Under the pieces are notes generated by a model, which did not search any database, had not been told where the DNA came from, and saw nothing but the letters and a program-made list of their open reading frames with translations. The position numbers were made by a program, and so were the translations under genes. Below are positions 1 through 6,207 of a stretch of 6,207 nucleotides of DNA, piece by piece. The DNA comes from Chitinophagaceae bacterium (GTDB taxonomy: Bacteria > Bacteroidota > Bacteroidia > Chitinophagales > Chitinophagaceae). The DNA lies in NCBI GenBank assembly GCA_017882205.1, contig JADGPY010000120.1, forward strand, positions 1 through 6,207, written 5' to 3'. The stretch's first letter is position 1; every line of letters begins with the position of its first letter.

Positions 1-1358
1 AGGGCCATCACAGCATTAAATTGTGCATCATACTCCCTACTGCTCTTCAAGCCAAAAATGTCTTCAAGATATATTTTGAAATACGATTGTAATAGTTCGA
101 AAGTTGCCCCTGTTAAAACATCCGCCTTTAGATGACCATCCTTTATTGAGTTGATGACTGGAACAATTTCAAACATATTGGCCATCACTTTCGCTGTATT
201 AAAATCGTCATTCATGAACTCATCAAATTCATTGATCAACCTAACGATCTTCTGATCCAACTCTTTATCAACGTTCATGGGATCCGACACCTTTGGAATT
301 TCTGATGATTTTAAAAACTCATATGCATCCCACAATCTTTTTAATCCCTTCTCTGCTGCAATAAGAGCTTCGCTACTAAAATCAAGGGTGCTCCGGTAAT
401 GCGATTGTAAAATAAAAAACCGAATGGTTATGGGGCTGAATGGTTTGGTAAGTAGAGGATGATCACCGGTAAACATTTGGGTAAGCTGGATCTGGTTATT
501 ATAGCTTTTACCCATTTTCTTTCCATTTACCGTTATCATATTACTATGCAACCAATACTTTACAGGGACCCGGTGATTACAAATGGTGCTTTGTGCGATC
601 TCGCTTTCATGATGAGGGAATATTAAGTCCATACCTCCGCCATGAATATCAAATTCACTTCCTAAATATTTCGTGGCCATGGCTGAGCACTCAATATGCC
701 AGCCGGGAAAGCCTTCGCCCCAGGGACTTTTCCAACGCATGATATGCTCGGGCGGCGCAGCCTTCCAAAGTGCAAAATCTGCTTTATCTCTTTTTTCTTC
801 CTGTCCATCCAAATCGCGGGTAGTTTCCAACAGGTCATCAACAATACGGCCACTTAACTTTCCATAATCATGTGATAAAGCATATTTTTTGACATCAAAA
901 TAAACAGAACCATTAGAAACATAGGCATACCCTTCTTCAATTATTTTTTCTATCATATTTATCTGCTCAACAATATGCCCGGTAGCTGTGGGTTCAATGC
1001 TGGGCTCAAGGTTGTTGAATTGTTTCATAGCCCAATGAAAAAGGTTTGTATACTTCTGCACAAGTTCCATTGGTTCCAGTTTCTCGAGCTGGGCTTTGGT
1101 TGAGATCTTATCTTCCGCCTCCCTTCCCTCTTCTTCAAAGTGCCCGGCATCAGTAATGTTGCGTACATAGCGAACTTTGTAACCCAGGTGCAAAAGATAC
1201 CTATATATTATGTCGAAAGTAATAAACGTCTTGGAATGGCCAAGATGACTTTCTCCACTAACAGTAGGGCCGCAAACATACATGCCAACATGACCTGGTG
1301 TAAGTGGTTTAAATTTTTCCTTTTTCCTGCTTAACGTATTATATAATTTTAGAGACAT
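1..1358 (-). CDS. cysS: Cysteinyl-tRNA synthetase (CysRS), C-terminus cut off by window edge
   Basis: Charges tRNA-Cys with cysteine in the cytoplasm (class I aminoacyl-tRNA synthetase). The frame is open from an ATG at 1358 to the window edge, giving 452 complete codons with no stop; family members are usually about 460 to 500 residues, so only a short C-terminal piece is missing. Visible signatures are CGPTVSGESHLGH around residues 29-41, containing the HIGH-type ATP motif HLGH, and KMGKS at about 281-285, a KMSKS variant. The zinc ligands are C29, C224 (WHIECSAM), H249 and E253 (FPHHESE), and the C-H-E spacing of 25 and 4 residues equals that of E. coli CysRS. The gene starts 57 bases after the stop of the EEP gene on the same strand, separated by a hairpin. 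There is no Shine-Dalgarno sequence. Family assignment is secure. Confidence 0.97.
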   Translation of the reverse strand, partial: MSLKLYNTLSRKKEKFKPLTPGHVGMYVCGPTVSGESHLGHSKTFITFDIIYRYLLHLGYKVRYVRNITDAGHFEEEGREAEDKISTKAQLEKLEPMELVQKYTNLFHWAMKQFNNLEPSIEPTATGHIVEQINMIEKIIEEGYAYVSNGSVYFDVKKYALSHDYGKLSGRIVDDLLETTRDLDGQEEKRDKADFALWKAAPPEHIMRWKSPWGEGFPGWHIECSAMATKYLGSEFDIHGGGMDLIFPHHESEIAQSTICNHRVPVKYWLHSNMITVNGKKMGKSYNNQIQLTQMFTGDHPLLTKPFSPITIRFFILQSHYRSTLDFSSEALIAAEKGLKRLWDAYEFLKSSEIPKVSDPMNVDKELDQKIVRLINEFDEFMNDDFNTAKVMANMFEIVPVINSIKDGHLKADVLTGATFELLQSYFKIYLEDIFGLKSSREYDAQFNAVMA

Positions 1359-1392
1359 GTTGGCAAATTTCGGATAAAATAAATTCTTAATA

Positions 1393-1414
1393 ACCCAAGG
1401 CTTAAGACTTGGGT
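1393..1414 (-). terminator. Hairpin directly after the EEP gene stop, possible terminator or attenuator
   Basis: A perfect 7-bp inverted repeat (ACCCAAG / CTTGGGT, 8-base loop) begins one base after the TAG stop of the EEP gene, read on the minus strand. It is followed by a U-rich but interrupted tract (TATTAAGAATTTATTTTA). The position is right for an intrinsic terminator of the rhomboid-EEP unit. The broken U-tract and modest stem make it a weak one, so partial read-through into cysS, whose start is 34 bases further on, is plausible. Confidence 0.5.
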
Positions 1415-1415
1415 C

Positions 1416-2540
1416 CTAATGATTCTGGATGAAGTCGGCGATTACAGGGAAATGATCACTTAGCCTTTGACTGATCCTGGTATACTGTTCAATAGTAAAA
1501 TGGTTATCTACAAAAATATTATCGATGCGAAGGGTTGGCGAAATCGCCGAAAATGTTCTGCCAATACCCGTCCCTTTTTTGACAAAAGCATTTTGCATGT
1601 CCTTCCCAATCGTTTCATACGCATAAGAGGCAGGTACATCATTAAAATCGCCACAAACGATTATAGGATATGGACTTTTGTTCATCTCATTTTTAATGCT
1701 TTCAGCCTGTACGGCTCGTTTCAGAAAACCCCTTTTCAGTTTTGTGATCACGCTTTTTGATTGTACCATGTCACTATCGCTGCCAATTCCAGGATTGTCG
1801 AGGTAGTTGAGATTTGATTGTGTAAAGCGCAATGATTGCAGGTGAATGTTAAAAAGCCTTACTGTATCATTATTAATTTTGAGGTCCACGTATTGAAAGA
1901 CTGAATTATAATCATAAGGCGGGTATCCCTTCGTCGTTCGTTCGATGATAGGGAATTTGGAGAAGATCATGATACCAAAATGATGATATGCATCAAAATC
2001 AAAACGATGTTCAAATGAATAATAATATTCCGGAAAACCAAGGGTTTGTTGAAAGGCAGAAATGTTGTTGATGGCTTTTTTGTCTTCTCCTGCTACCATT
2101 TCCTGGAAGCAGGCAATATCAGGCTGATATTCATTTATGAGCGCAAGCATTTTTTGCTTTACTTCAGGATGAGTCTTGTGATGAAGAATATCGAAATGTT
2201 CAACATTCCAGCTCATGATCCTTATGCTTCCGGGAAGTTTCTCCATTTTGAAAGCACCGGAAAAATTCATAGGAAAAACATTTTTCACAGAATTCCAGCC
2301 AATTGCCAGCGCAATAACAGAAATCAGCATCCATACTCTCATTGCCACGATCCAGAATATAAAAAAGAATACCAATGCAAGAATAAGATACGGAAGACTC
2401 AATGTGAGGAGGCCGAAAAACCACAAATGGTAGGGATTGAAATATTTGACAGAGGCACCAAGCAGAAAAAGAATTGCCACCACAGTATTACTAAAAATAA
2501 AAACCTTTTTCGTAAACCTGCGATAGAATGGTTTGGCCAT
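1416..2540 (-). CDS. Membrane-anchored endonuclease/exonuclease/phosphatase (EEP) superfamily protein
   Basis: A 374-residue protein with an N-terminal membrane region and a C-terminal EEP (DNase I / APE1 / sphingomyelinase-like) domain. Three hydrophobic segments lie at about residues 13-33, 40-67 and 69-85. The EEP domain runs from about 106 to the end. All the metal and catalytic positions of the fold are visible: N112 in MSWNVE, E147 in FQEM, H233 in NIHLQS, D298 and N300 in CGDFND, D340 in RIDNIFV, and D362-H363 in SDHFPV. It is therefore probably an active Mg-dependent phosphoesterase. An odd number of helices with a basic N-terminus (KPFYRRFTKK) would place the domain outside the inner membrane; this is inference. 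The substrate (nucleic acid, phospholipid, sphingolipid or inositol phosphate) cannot be read from the sequence. The ATG start lies 40 bases after the second rhomboid gene, suggesting cotranscription, and the stop is TAG. Confidence 0.92.
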   Translation of the reverse strand: MAKPFYRRFTKKVFIFSNTVVAILFLLGASVKYFNPYHLWFFGLLTLSLPYLILALVFFFIFWIVAMRVWMLISVIALAIGWNSVKNVFPMNFSGAFKMEKLPGSIRIMSWNVEHFDILHHKTHPEVKQKMLALINEYQPDIACFQEMVAGEDKKAINNISAFQQTLGFPEYYYSFEHRFDFDAYHHFGIMIFSKFPIIERTTKGYPPYDYNSVFQYVDLKINNDTVRLFNIHLQSLRFTQSNLNYLDNPGIGSDSDMVQSKSVITKLKRGFLKRAVQAESIKNEMNKSPYPIIVCGDFNDVPASYAYETIGKDMQNAFVKKGTGIGRTFSAISPTLRIDNIFVDNHFTIEQYTRISQRLSDHFPVIADFIQNH

Positions 2541-2580
2541 TAGTTTTGGTTAAATTTATACTCATGTATCTTACATCTAA

Positions 2581-3516
2581 TTAAATATCAGATTCCCCGG
2601 CTCTTTTTAAAATATTCTTTTCCTCATCAGTTAATAGATGATATCCTTTTTGATTTATTTTATCAAGGATCTCATCAATGCGTTGCTGTGTTATATTGGT
2701 TGTTTTTACAAAAGGCTTTTGGTTCCCGACTTTATAAAAAACTTTTTCCCTCATTCTTTTCACCGGGGCCTGTTTTTTTACTGGGTTGAAAAGATTGATA
2801 AGCCAGTCGAAGAAATTATTCATCCAAATACTCCAGTCTGCACCTTTACGCAAGCTGAATACAAACATAAAACCAGTAAATCCTCCAGCGAGGTGCGAAA
2901 GATGGTATGCTACTCCTGTTGAGGATATTCCGGCAAAATCAATTACTACATATAATAATGTAATGACCCAAAGAGGGATACCCCCATTCAACATTTTGAA
3001 AATCCTGTAATCTGGTGCAATAGTAGTGGTAGCAACCGCTACTGCCATTATTGCGGCATTTGCTCCAAATAATTCTGCTGAAGAAACAAATGCTCTTAGA
3101 GAGGGTATTGCATAAGTGGCTGTGATGAAAAAAATTGCTCCTACCAGGCCACCGTACAGGTAAATTGGAATTAATTTTCTGTTCCCGGCAATACTTTGAA
3201 AAATAAATCCAAACATCCATAGCCAGAGCATATTGGTAATGGTTGCAACCACCCCGGTATGAGTAAACATTGAAGTTAAAATGGTCCAGGGATAATGTGC
3301 CAGCGTAATTAATTTTGCTGGCATTACGAACCATGGAAGAATTTCATTTTCAAATGCTCCCGGTAGCGACTGGGTTACATAGTAAATGATCTTAATAAAT
3401 GAGATCACCAGGAATATGACTGCATTAATGCTTATTAGAGTTGTAAGCGAATTGCGGTCATCCCCTAGTGATAGTTTTTTCCTGTTGTAATCAATATATC
3501 TGTCTGATTCTCCCAT
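2581..3516 (-). CDS. Rhomboid-family membrane protein, probable pseudoprotease (catalytic Ser replaced by Asn)
   Basis: A 311-residue polytopic protein with the six-helix rhomboid core, helices at about 27-47, 88-108, 115-135, 150-166, 182-198 and 204-221. Its cytosolic tail of about 90 residues ends in a small conserved-looking module (DEILDKINQKGY, then LTDEEKNILKRAG). I recall this module in Bacteroidota rhomboids, perhaps as a named domain of unknown function. The serine motif GxSG reads G151-A-N153-A, with codon AAT at 3058-3060. The oxyanion histidine (GlpG H150) aligns with A91, and the conserved Glu after helix 2 (GlpG E166) aligns with Q107. The helix-6 histidine H208 (SHLAGG), H86 and N95 remain. 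The fold is thus clear but Ser-protease activity is unlikely. The gene lies 65 bases downstream of an intact rhomboid, suggesting an ancient tandem duplication with one copy turned regulator or chaperone (inference). The ATG start at 3516 has no Shine-Dalgarno sequence. Confidence 0.93.
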   Translation of the reverse strand: MGESDRYIDYNRKKLSLGDDRNSLTTLISINAVIFLVISFIKIIYYVTQSLPGAFENEILPWFVMPAKLITLAHYPWTILTSMFTHTGVVATITNMLWLWMFGFIFQSIAGNRKLIPIYLYGGLVGAIFFITATYAIPSLRAFVSSAELFGANAAIMAVAVATTTIAPDYRIFKMLNGGIPLWVITLLYVVIDFAGISSTGVAYHLSHLAGGFTGFMFVFSLRKGADWSIWMNNFFDWLINLFNPVKKQAPVKRMREKVFYKVGNQKPFVKTTNITQQRIDEILDKINQKGYHLLTDEEKNILKRAGESDI

Positions 3517-3581
3517 TATTTAAACGTGATTCCTATAAAGTTACATTTTTTCAGCGCCTCTTAAAAGCCCGATCGTTAATA

Positions 3582-4280
3582 TTAATAAAATGTTTTTCGG
3601 TTTGTTTTATTCCAGATGATCACTAATATCAACCCAATAATTGCGCCGCCGAGGTGGGCAAAATGGCCAATGTTATCACCTTTAAACTGGTATAATCCAC
3701 CAAATAGATCGATTAGTACAAATCCAGGGATCACGTATTTTGCTGCTATGGGTATTGGAATGAACATAATGTACAACTTAGTATTGGGAAACAGGTAAGT
3801 GAACGCAGCCATTACACCCATGATAGCTCCAGAGGCACCAAGGGCGGAATATTGGTCTCTGTAACCTGCGATTACCTGGTCGAGAGGCATTCCAGCAGCA
3901 TATTCCGGGCTTGTGGAGGCCATCTGGGAAACACTGAAGGGGATAGTTAGTTCAATAACTATGGACGCACCAACACCACAGATCAAATAAAACAAGAGGA
4001 ATCTTTTGGATCCCCAATATCTTTCCATAATGGATCCAAACATCCATAGCATAAACATGTTGAAAAGAATATGCGTAAAACTATTTGGGTCATGCAGAAA
4101 CATATTCGTTATGATCTGGTGAGGTTTGAACAAGGATGATTGGTAGTAATGCAAACTCCCCCATTCAGTAACATCAAAACCTGTAATCATCCTTTGAGCA
4201 AGATATACCAGCACATTGATGATGATCAAGTTCAAAACTATCGGTGTAGTACGCTGCATAGAGCTTCCGTATTGGGCCAT
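3582..4280 (-). CDS. Rhomboid family intramembrane serine protease, catalytic residues intact
   Basis: A 232-residue protein with the six-helix rhomboid core and almost no extramembrane tail. It is expected to cleave transmembrane segments of substrate proteins in the inner membrane. The catalytic dyad is S150 in LGASGAIMG (helix 4) and H209 in GHFAHLGG (helix 6). The oxyanion and structural residues H70 and N74 are present in FTHILFN, H63 lies just before them, and the conserved MFG-x3-E ends at E86. A longer loop at about 113-145, between helices 3 and 4, is rich in polar residues. The length is typical of the minimal bacterial class. The ATG start at 4280 is preceded by an A/T-rich leader without Shine-Dalgarno, usual for Bacteroidota. 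The gene sits 61 bases after rlmD and 65 bases before the second rhomboid, all on one strand. Its substrate is unknown; the neighbouring membrane proteins are candidates only by proximity. Confidence 0.95.
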   Translation of the reverse strand: MAQYGSSMQRTTPIVLNLIIINVLVYLAQRMITGFDVTEWGSLHYYQSSLFKPHQIITNMFLHDPNSFTHILFNMFMLWMFGSIMERYWGSKRFLLFYLICGVGASIVIELTIPFSVSQMASTSPEYAAGMPLDQVIAGYRDQYSALGASGAIMGVMAAFTYLFPNTKLYIMFIPIPIAAKYVIPGFVLIDLFGGLYQFKGDNIGHFAHLGGAIIGLILVIIWNKTNRKTFY

Positions 4281-4341
4281 TTTCTTTAATTAATTATGAT
4301 GCAATTTCGGAATAGTAAATGGATTTTTTGTGACCATAGGA

Positions 4342-5742
4342 TTATTTTAACCTTAACAGGCAAACACATTCAATATGATGTGTATGCGGAAACATATCTA
4401 CCGGTTGAATTTTTTCTACTGAATATCTTTCACTCAAAAGTCCAATGTCACGAGCCTGGGTTGCTACGTTGCAGCTAACATACACGATCTTTGGAGCAGC
4501 AATTTGCAACAATTTATTTATTAATTTTTCATGCATTCCAGCGCGCGGTGGATCAGTAATAATAACATCAGGATAGCCGTGAAGGGTAAAAAATTCGCTA
4601 TTGCAGATGTCAATAACATCACCACTGAAAAATTCCGCATTGCCAACATCATTGAGCATAGCATTTTCTTTTGCATTTTCTATCGCCTCGGCTATTACAT
4701 CCACGCCGATGATTTTCTTTGCCTGCTTTGATAAGAAAATGCCAATGCTGCCGGTTCCACAATACAGATCATATACTATTTCAGTTCCTGTTAGTGAAGC
4801 AAGATCTTTTGCTACAGTGTATAATTGTTCTGCCTGTTTTGTGTTTGTCTGGAAAAATGATTTTGGTGAAATTTTGAATTCAAGATCCTGCAGCTTTTCT
4901 ATAACATAGCCGGGGCCAAAATATACCTGTGGATCAAGGTCAGAGAGGCTGTCATTCCATTTCGGGTTGATCGTAAAAAGTAATGTGGAAATTCCTGGAA
5001 TTTTTTCAAGAAGATGATTGCAGATGTTTTTTATTTGATCTGCATCGTCATATCCAAATACAAGATTGATCATCAACTGTCCGGTACTGCAATTGCGGAT
5101 AATTATGTTGCGCAACCAACCTTCATGTTCCTTGATGTTGTAATAAGAATAATTATTTACCTCAGCAAAATCACGTATGGTGTTTCTAACCAGGTTGTTA
5201 ATCTCGTCCATAAGGAAACATTCTGTAATGTCAATGATCTTATCGAATATTTTGGGAACATGGTAACCAAGGGCATTTTGCTGGCCAATTTCACCCTCCT
5301 GCTTTATTTCCTGGTTTGACAGGTAGCGCTTATTGCTAAAAGTAAATTCAAGTTTATTACGATAATGAATGGTTTCTCTGGCTCCAATTATGGGTGAGAT
5401 AACCGGCAAGGGTATTTTGCCGATTCGTTTGAGGTTTTGCTCTGCCTCTTGTTGTTTGTATTGCAACTGTTTTTCATAAGGCAACATTTGCCATTTGCAA
5501 CCTCCACAAACGCCAAAGTGTTTACAAAACGGAGTCACCCTGTCTTTAGAAAGAGTTTCAAATCGAATTGCCTTTCCTTCGGCCCAATCCTTTTTATTTT
5601 TTGTGATGAAGACATCTGCGATATCGCCGGGAACAGCGCCTTCGATGAATATTACCTTGCCGTCGAGGCGGGCCAGGGATTTTCCTTCGGCAGCATAATC
5701 AGTAACCTGGACATTGGGCAAAACAAATTTCTTCTTTCTCAC
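4342..5742 (-). CDS. rlmD: 23S rRNA (uracil-C5)-methyltransferase, RlmD/RumA type with Fe-S cluster
   Basis: An S-adenosylmethionine-dependent RNA m5U methyltransferase of the TrmA/RlmD family. Numbering is from an upstream TTG at 5799; subtract 19 for the GTG start chosen here. A TRAM domain covers about 25-85. The [4Fe-4S] ligands are C92, C98 and C101 (CxxxxxCGGC) plus C194 (TEC). Other motifs are FFQTN at 315-319, the SAM-binding DLYCGTG at 344-350, DPPRAG at 416-421, nucleophile C443 in VSCN, and the C-terminal MFPHTHHIE with general base E477. I prefer GTG at 5742, giving 466 residues that begin MRKKKFVLPN, because relatives as I recall them start close to the TRAM domain. The extra 19 codons also overlap a palindrome and a promoter-like element, and no in-frame ATG exists near the start. 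The exact target base is inferred: the Fe-S ligands fit RlmD (U1939), but RlmCD-like dual specificity cannot be excluded. It is the first gene of the leftward run. Confidence 0.94.
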   Translation of the reverse strand: MRKKKFVLPNVQVTDYAAEGKSLARLDGKVIFIEGAVPGDIADVFITKNKKDWAEGKAIRFETLSKDRVTPFCKHFGVCGGCKWQMLPYEKQLQYKQQEAEQNLKRIGKIPLPVISPIIGARETIHYRNKLEFTFSNKRYLSNQEIKQEGEIGQQNALGYHVPKIFDKIIDITECFLMDEINNLVRNTIRDFAEVNNYSYYNIKEHEGWLRNIIIRNCSTGQLMINLVFGYDDADQIKNICNHLLEKIPGISTLLFTINPKWNDSLSDLDPQVYFGPGYVIEKLQDLEFKISPKSFFQTNTKQAEQLYTVAKDLASLTGTEIVYDLYCGTGSIGIFLSKQAKKIIGVDVIAEAIENAKENAMLNDVGNAEFFSGDVIDICNSEFFTLHGYPDVIITDPPRAGMHEKLINKLLQIAAPKIVYVSCNVATQARDIGLLSERYSVEKIQPVDMFPHTHHIECVCLLRLK

Positions 5743-5747
5743 GGGGG

Positions 5748-5780
5748 CAAAAATAGTTGAATTGAACCTCTGTGGTTCAA
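5748..5780 (-). promoter_or_regulatory. Candidate rlmD promoter (Bacteroidota type), placing the start of transcription near the GTG
   Basis: On the minus strand, TATTTTTG (5748-5755) matches the Bacteroidota -7 consensus TAnnTTTG exactly. A TTG (5778-5780, within CTTTTG) lies 22 bases upstream, inside the 17-23 base spacing known for this sigma factor class. Only five C residues separate the -7 box from the GTG codon, so transcription would begin at or within a few bases of the start codon and the message would be leaderless or nearly so. It would also exclude the upstream TTG as a start. This is a motif match in AT-rich DNA, not proof. Confidence 0.4.
5762..5780. repeat. Perfect 7-bp inverted repeat, possible operator
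   Basis: TTGAACC and GGTTCAA flank a 5-base centre (TCTGT), giving a 19-base dyad in the interval between the divergent genes. It lies within the spacer of the candidate rlmD promoter and its outer end supplies the -33 TTG, a position typical of a repressor site. It could equally fold as an RNA hairpin if transcription starts further upstream. Chance occurrence is possible for an arm of this length. Confidence 0.4.
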
Positions 5781-5866
5781 AAGAAACTAAATCCCCCAAT
5801 TCTGCGTTTAATATCGCAAAATGTTAAAGGAATGAGGCTATTCTCTTATCTTTCGCGGCTTTTAGA

Positions 5867-5874
5867 TATTTTTG
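5867..5874 (+). promoter_or_regulatory. Candidate -7 promoter element for the rightward gene
   Basis: TATTTTTG fits the TAnnTTTG consensus exactly and ends 17 bases before the ATG at 5892, which would leave a short untranslated leader. No TTG is present at the expected -33 position (about 5843-5849), so the match is only half supported. Confidence 0.33.
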
Positions 5875-5891
5875 CAGCCATTTTCAGATAA

Positions 5892-6207
5892 ATGAAGAAG
5901 ACTTTTACCTTACTACTGTTTCTATTCCTGGCGTTTGTTGGCAAAAGCCAGGGCTACCAGGTAACCTTGCATACCCCCAATTATAAAAGTGGGCTTGCCT
6001 ATCTCATCTATTATTATGGATCAAACAAAAATATTGAAGATTCCGCCATAGTGAATCAAAACGGGGTGGCGGTTTTTACTAAGAACCAAACCCTTTTACC
6101 AGGTATCTATGCCATAGTATTTCCTGGAAAGGATAAGCTGCTTGACTTTTTTGTGGATAAGGAGCAAAATATCACGATTAAGGCTGACACATCCGATCTG
6201 TTAAATA
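5892..6207 (+). CDS. Secreted protein, N-terminal part; probable TlpA-like redoxin with a DUF4369/DUF5106-like domain
   Basis: The reading frame opens with ATG at 5892 and runs off the window after 105 codons, so only the N-terminus is seen. Residues 1-19 form a signal peptide: MKKT, a hydrophobic stretch (FTLLLFLFLAFVG), then a likely cleavage near KSQG, so the product should be exported. What follows (about 22-105) is beta-rich and resembles the N-terminal domain that precedes the thioredoxin fold in many Bacteroidota TlpA-like proteins. Characteristic phrases are YQVTLHTPNYKSG, DSAIVNQNGVAVF, PGIYAIVFPG and DFFVDKEQNITIKAD. The redox CxxC domain, if present, lies beyond the window, so a role in periplasmic thiol chemistry is inference from remembered architecture. 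The gene is divergent from rlmD, 149 bases away. No Shine-Dalgarno is seen. Confidence 0.8.
   Translation, partial: MKKTFTLLLFLFLAFVGKSQGYQVTLHTPNYKSGLAYLIYYYGSNKNIEDSAIVNQNGVAVFTKNQTLLPGIYAIVFPGKDKLLDFFVDKEQNITIKADTSDLLN

Noticed and set aside
1..1358. KMGKS and SGESHLGH in cysS as signs of a degenerate or unusual synthetase
   Set aside because: Both variants are, as far as I recall, ordinary for Bacteroidota CysRS, and the zinc ligands and spacing are intact.
1359..1415. A T-box or other riboswitch controlling cysS
   Set aside because: The leader is only 57 bases, far too short for a T-box, and T-boxes are mainly a Firmicutes feature; only a simple hairpin is seen.
2046..2543. A 165-codon open frame on the plus strand opposite the EEP gene
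   Set aside because: It lies entirely antisense to a clear EEP coding sequence, has low-complexity composition with no recognisable motif, and is explained by codon bias of the opposite strand.
2939..3334. A 131-codon minus-strand frame inside the second rhomboid, considered as evidence of a frameshift
   Set aside because: The main 311-codon frame is continuous and carries rhomboid signatures on both sides of this stretch, so no frameshift is needed; the alternative frame shows no domain.
3536..3543. TAACTTTA on the minus strand, 20 bases upstream of the second rhomboid start, as a promoter -7 box
   Set aside because: It deviates from TAnnTTTG at the last base and has no TTG at the expected -33 position; the gene is more simply cotranscribed with the upstream rhomboid.

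Overview
The window looks like a chromosomal housekeeping segment of a Bacteroidota bacterium, probably of the Chitinophagaceae or a close relative. This rests on the flavour of the proteins: a CysRS with the KMGKS variant, a tandem rhomboid pair followed by a membrane-anchored EEP-fold protein, and a secreted protein resembling the N-terminal domain of TlpA-like redoxins. Moderate-to-low GC, A-rich start regions without Shine-Dalgarno sequences, and TAnnTTTG-type -7 elements fit the same group. No database search was possible, so the family-level assignment is inference.

Layout: five genes run leftward on the minus strand in the order rlmD (4342-5742), active-type rhomboid (3582-4280), second rhomboid lacking catalytic residues (2581-3516), membrane-anchored endonuclease/exonuclease/phosphatase-fold protein (1416-2540), then cysS (1-1358, C-terminus cut off by the window edge). 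Gaps are 40 to 65 bases, so the first four could form one transcription unit. A hairpin immediately after the EEP stop codon (1393-1414) may end or attenuate that unit before cysS. One gene runs rightward from 5892 off the window end and encodes the start of a secreted, probably redoxin-type, protein. The 149-base divergent interval (5743-5891) carries candidate promoters in both directions and a perfect 7-bp inverted repeat. There is no gene-free stretch longer than 300 bases.

How the genes fit together: rlmD (rRNA methylation) and cysS (tRNA charging) serve translation. The two rhomboids and the EEP protein are all inner-membrane proteins. The main oddity is that the second rhomboid has Asn in place of the nucleophilic Ser, Ala in place of the oxyanion His and Gln in place of a conserved Glu, so it looks like a pseudoprotease next to an intact protease. 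I saw no mobile element, CRISPR array, tRNA or rRNA gene. This is mostly an ordinary region with a few points worth a second look.
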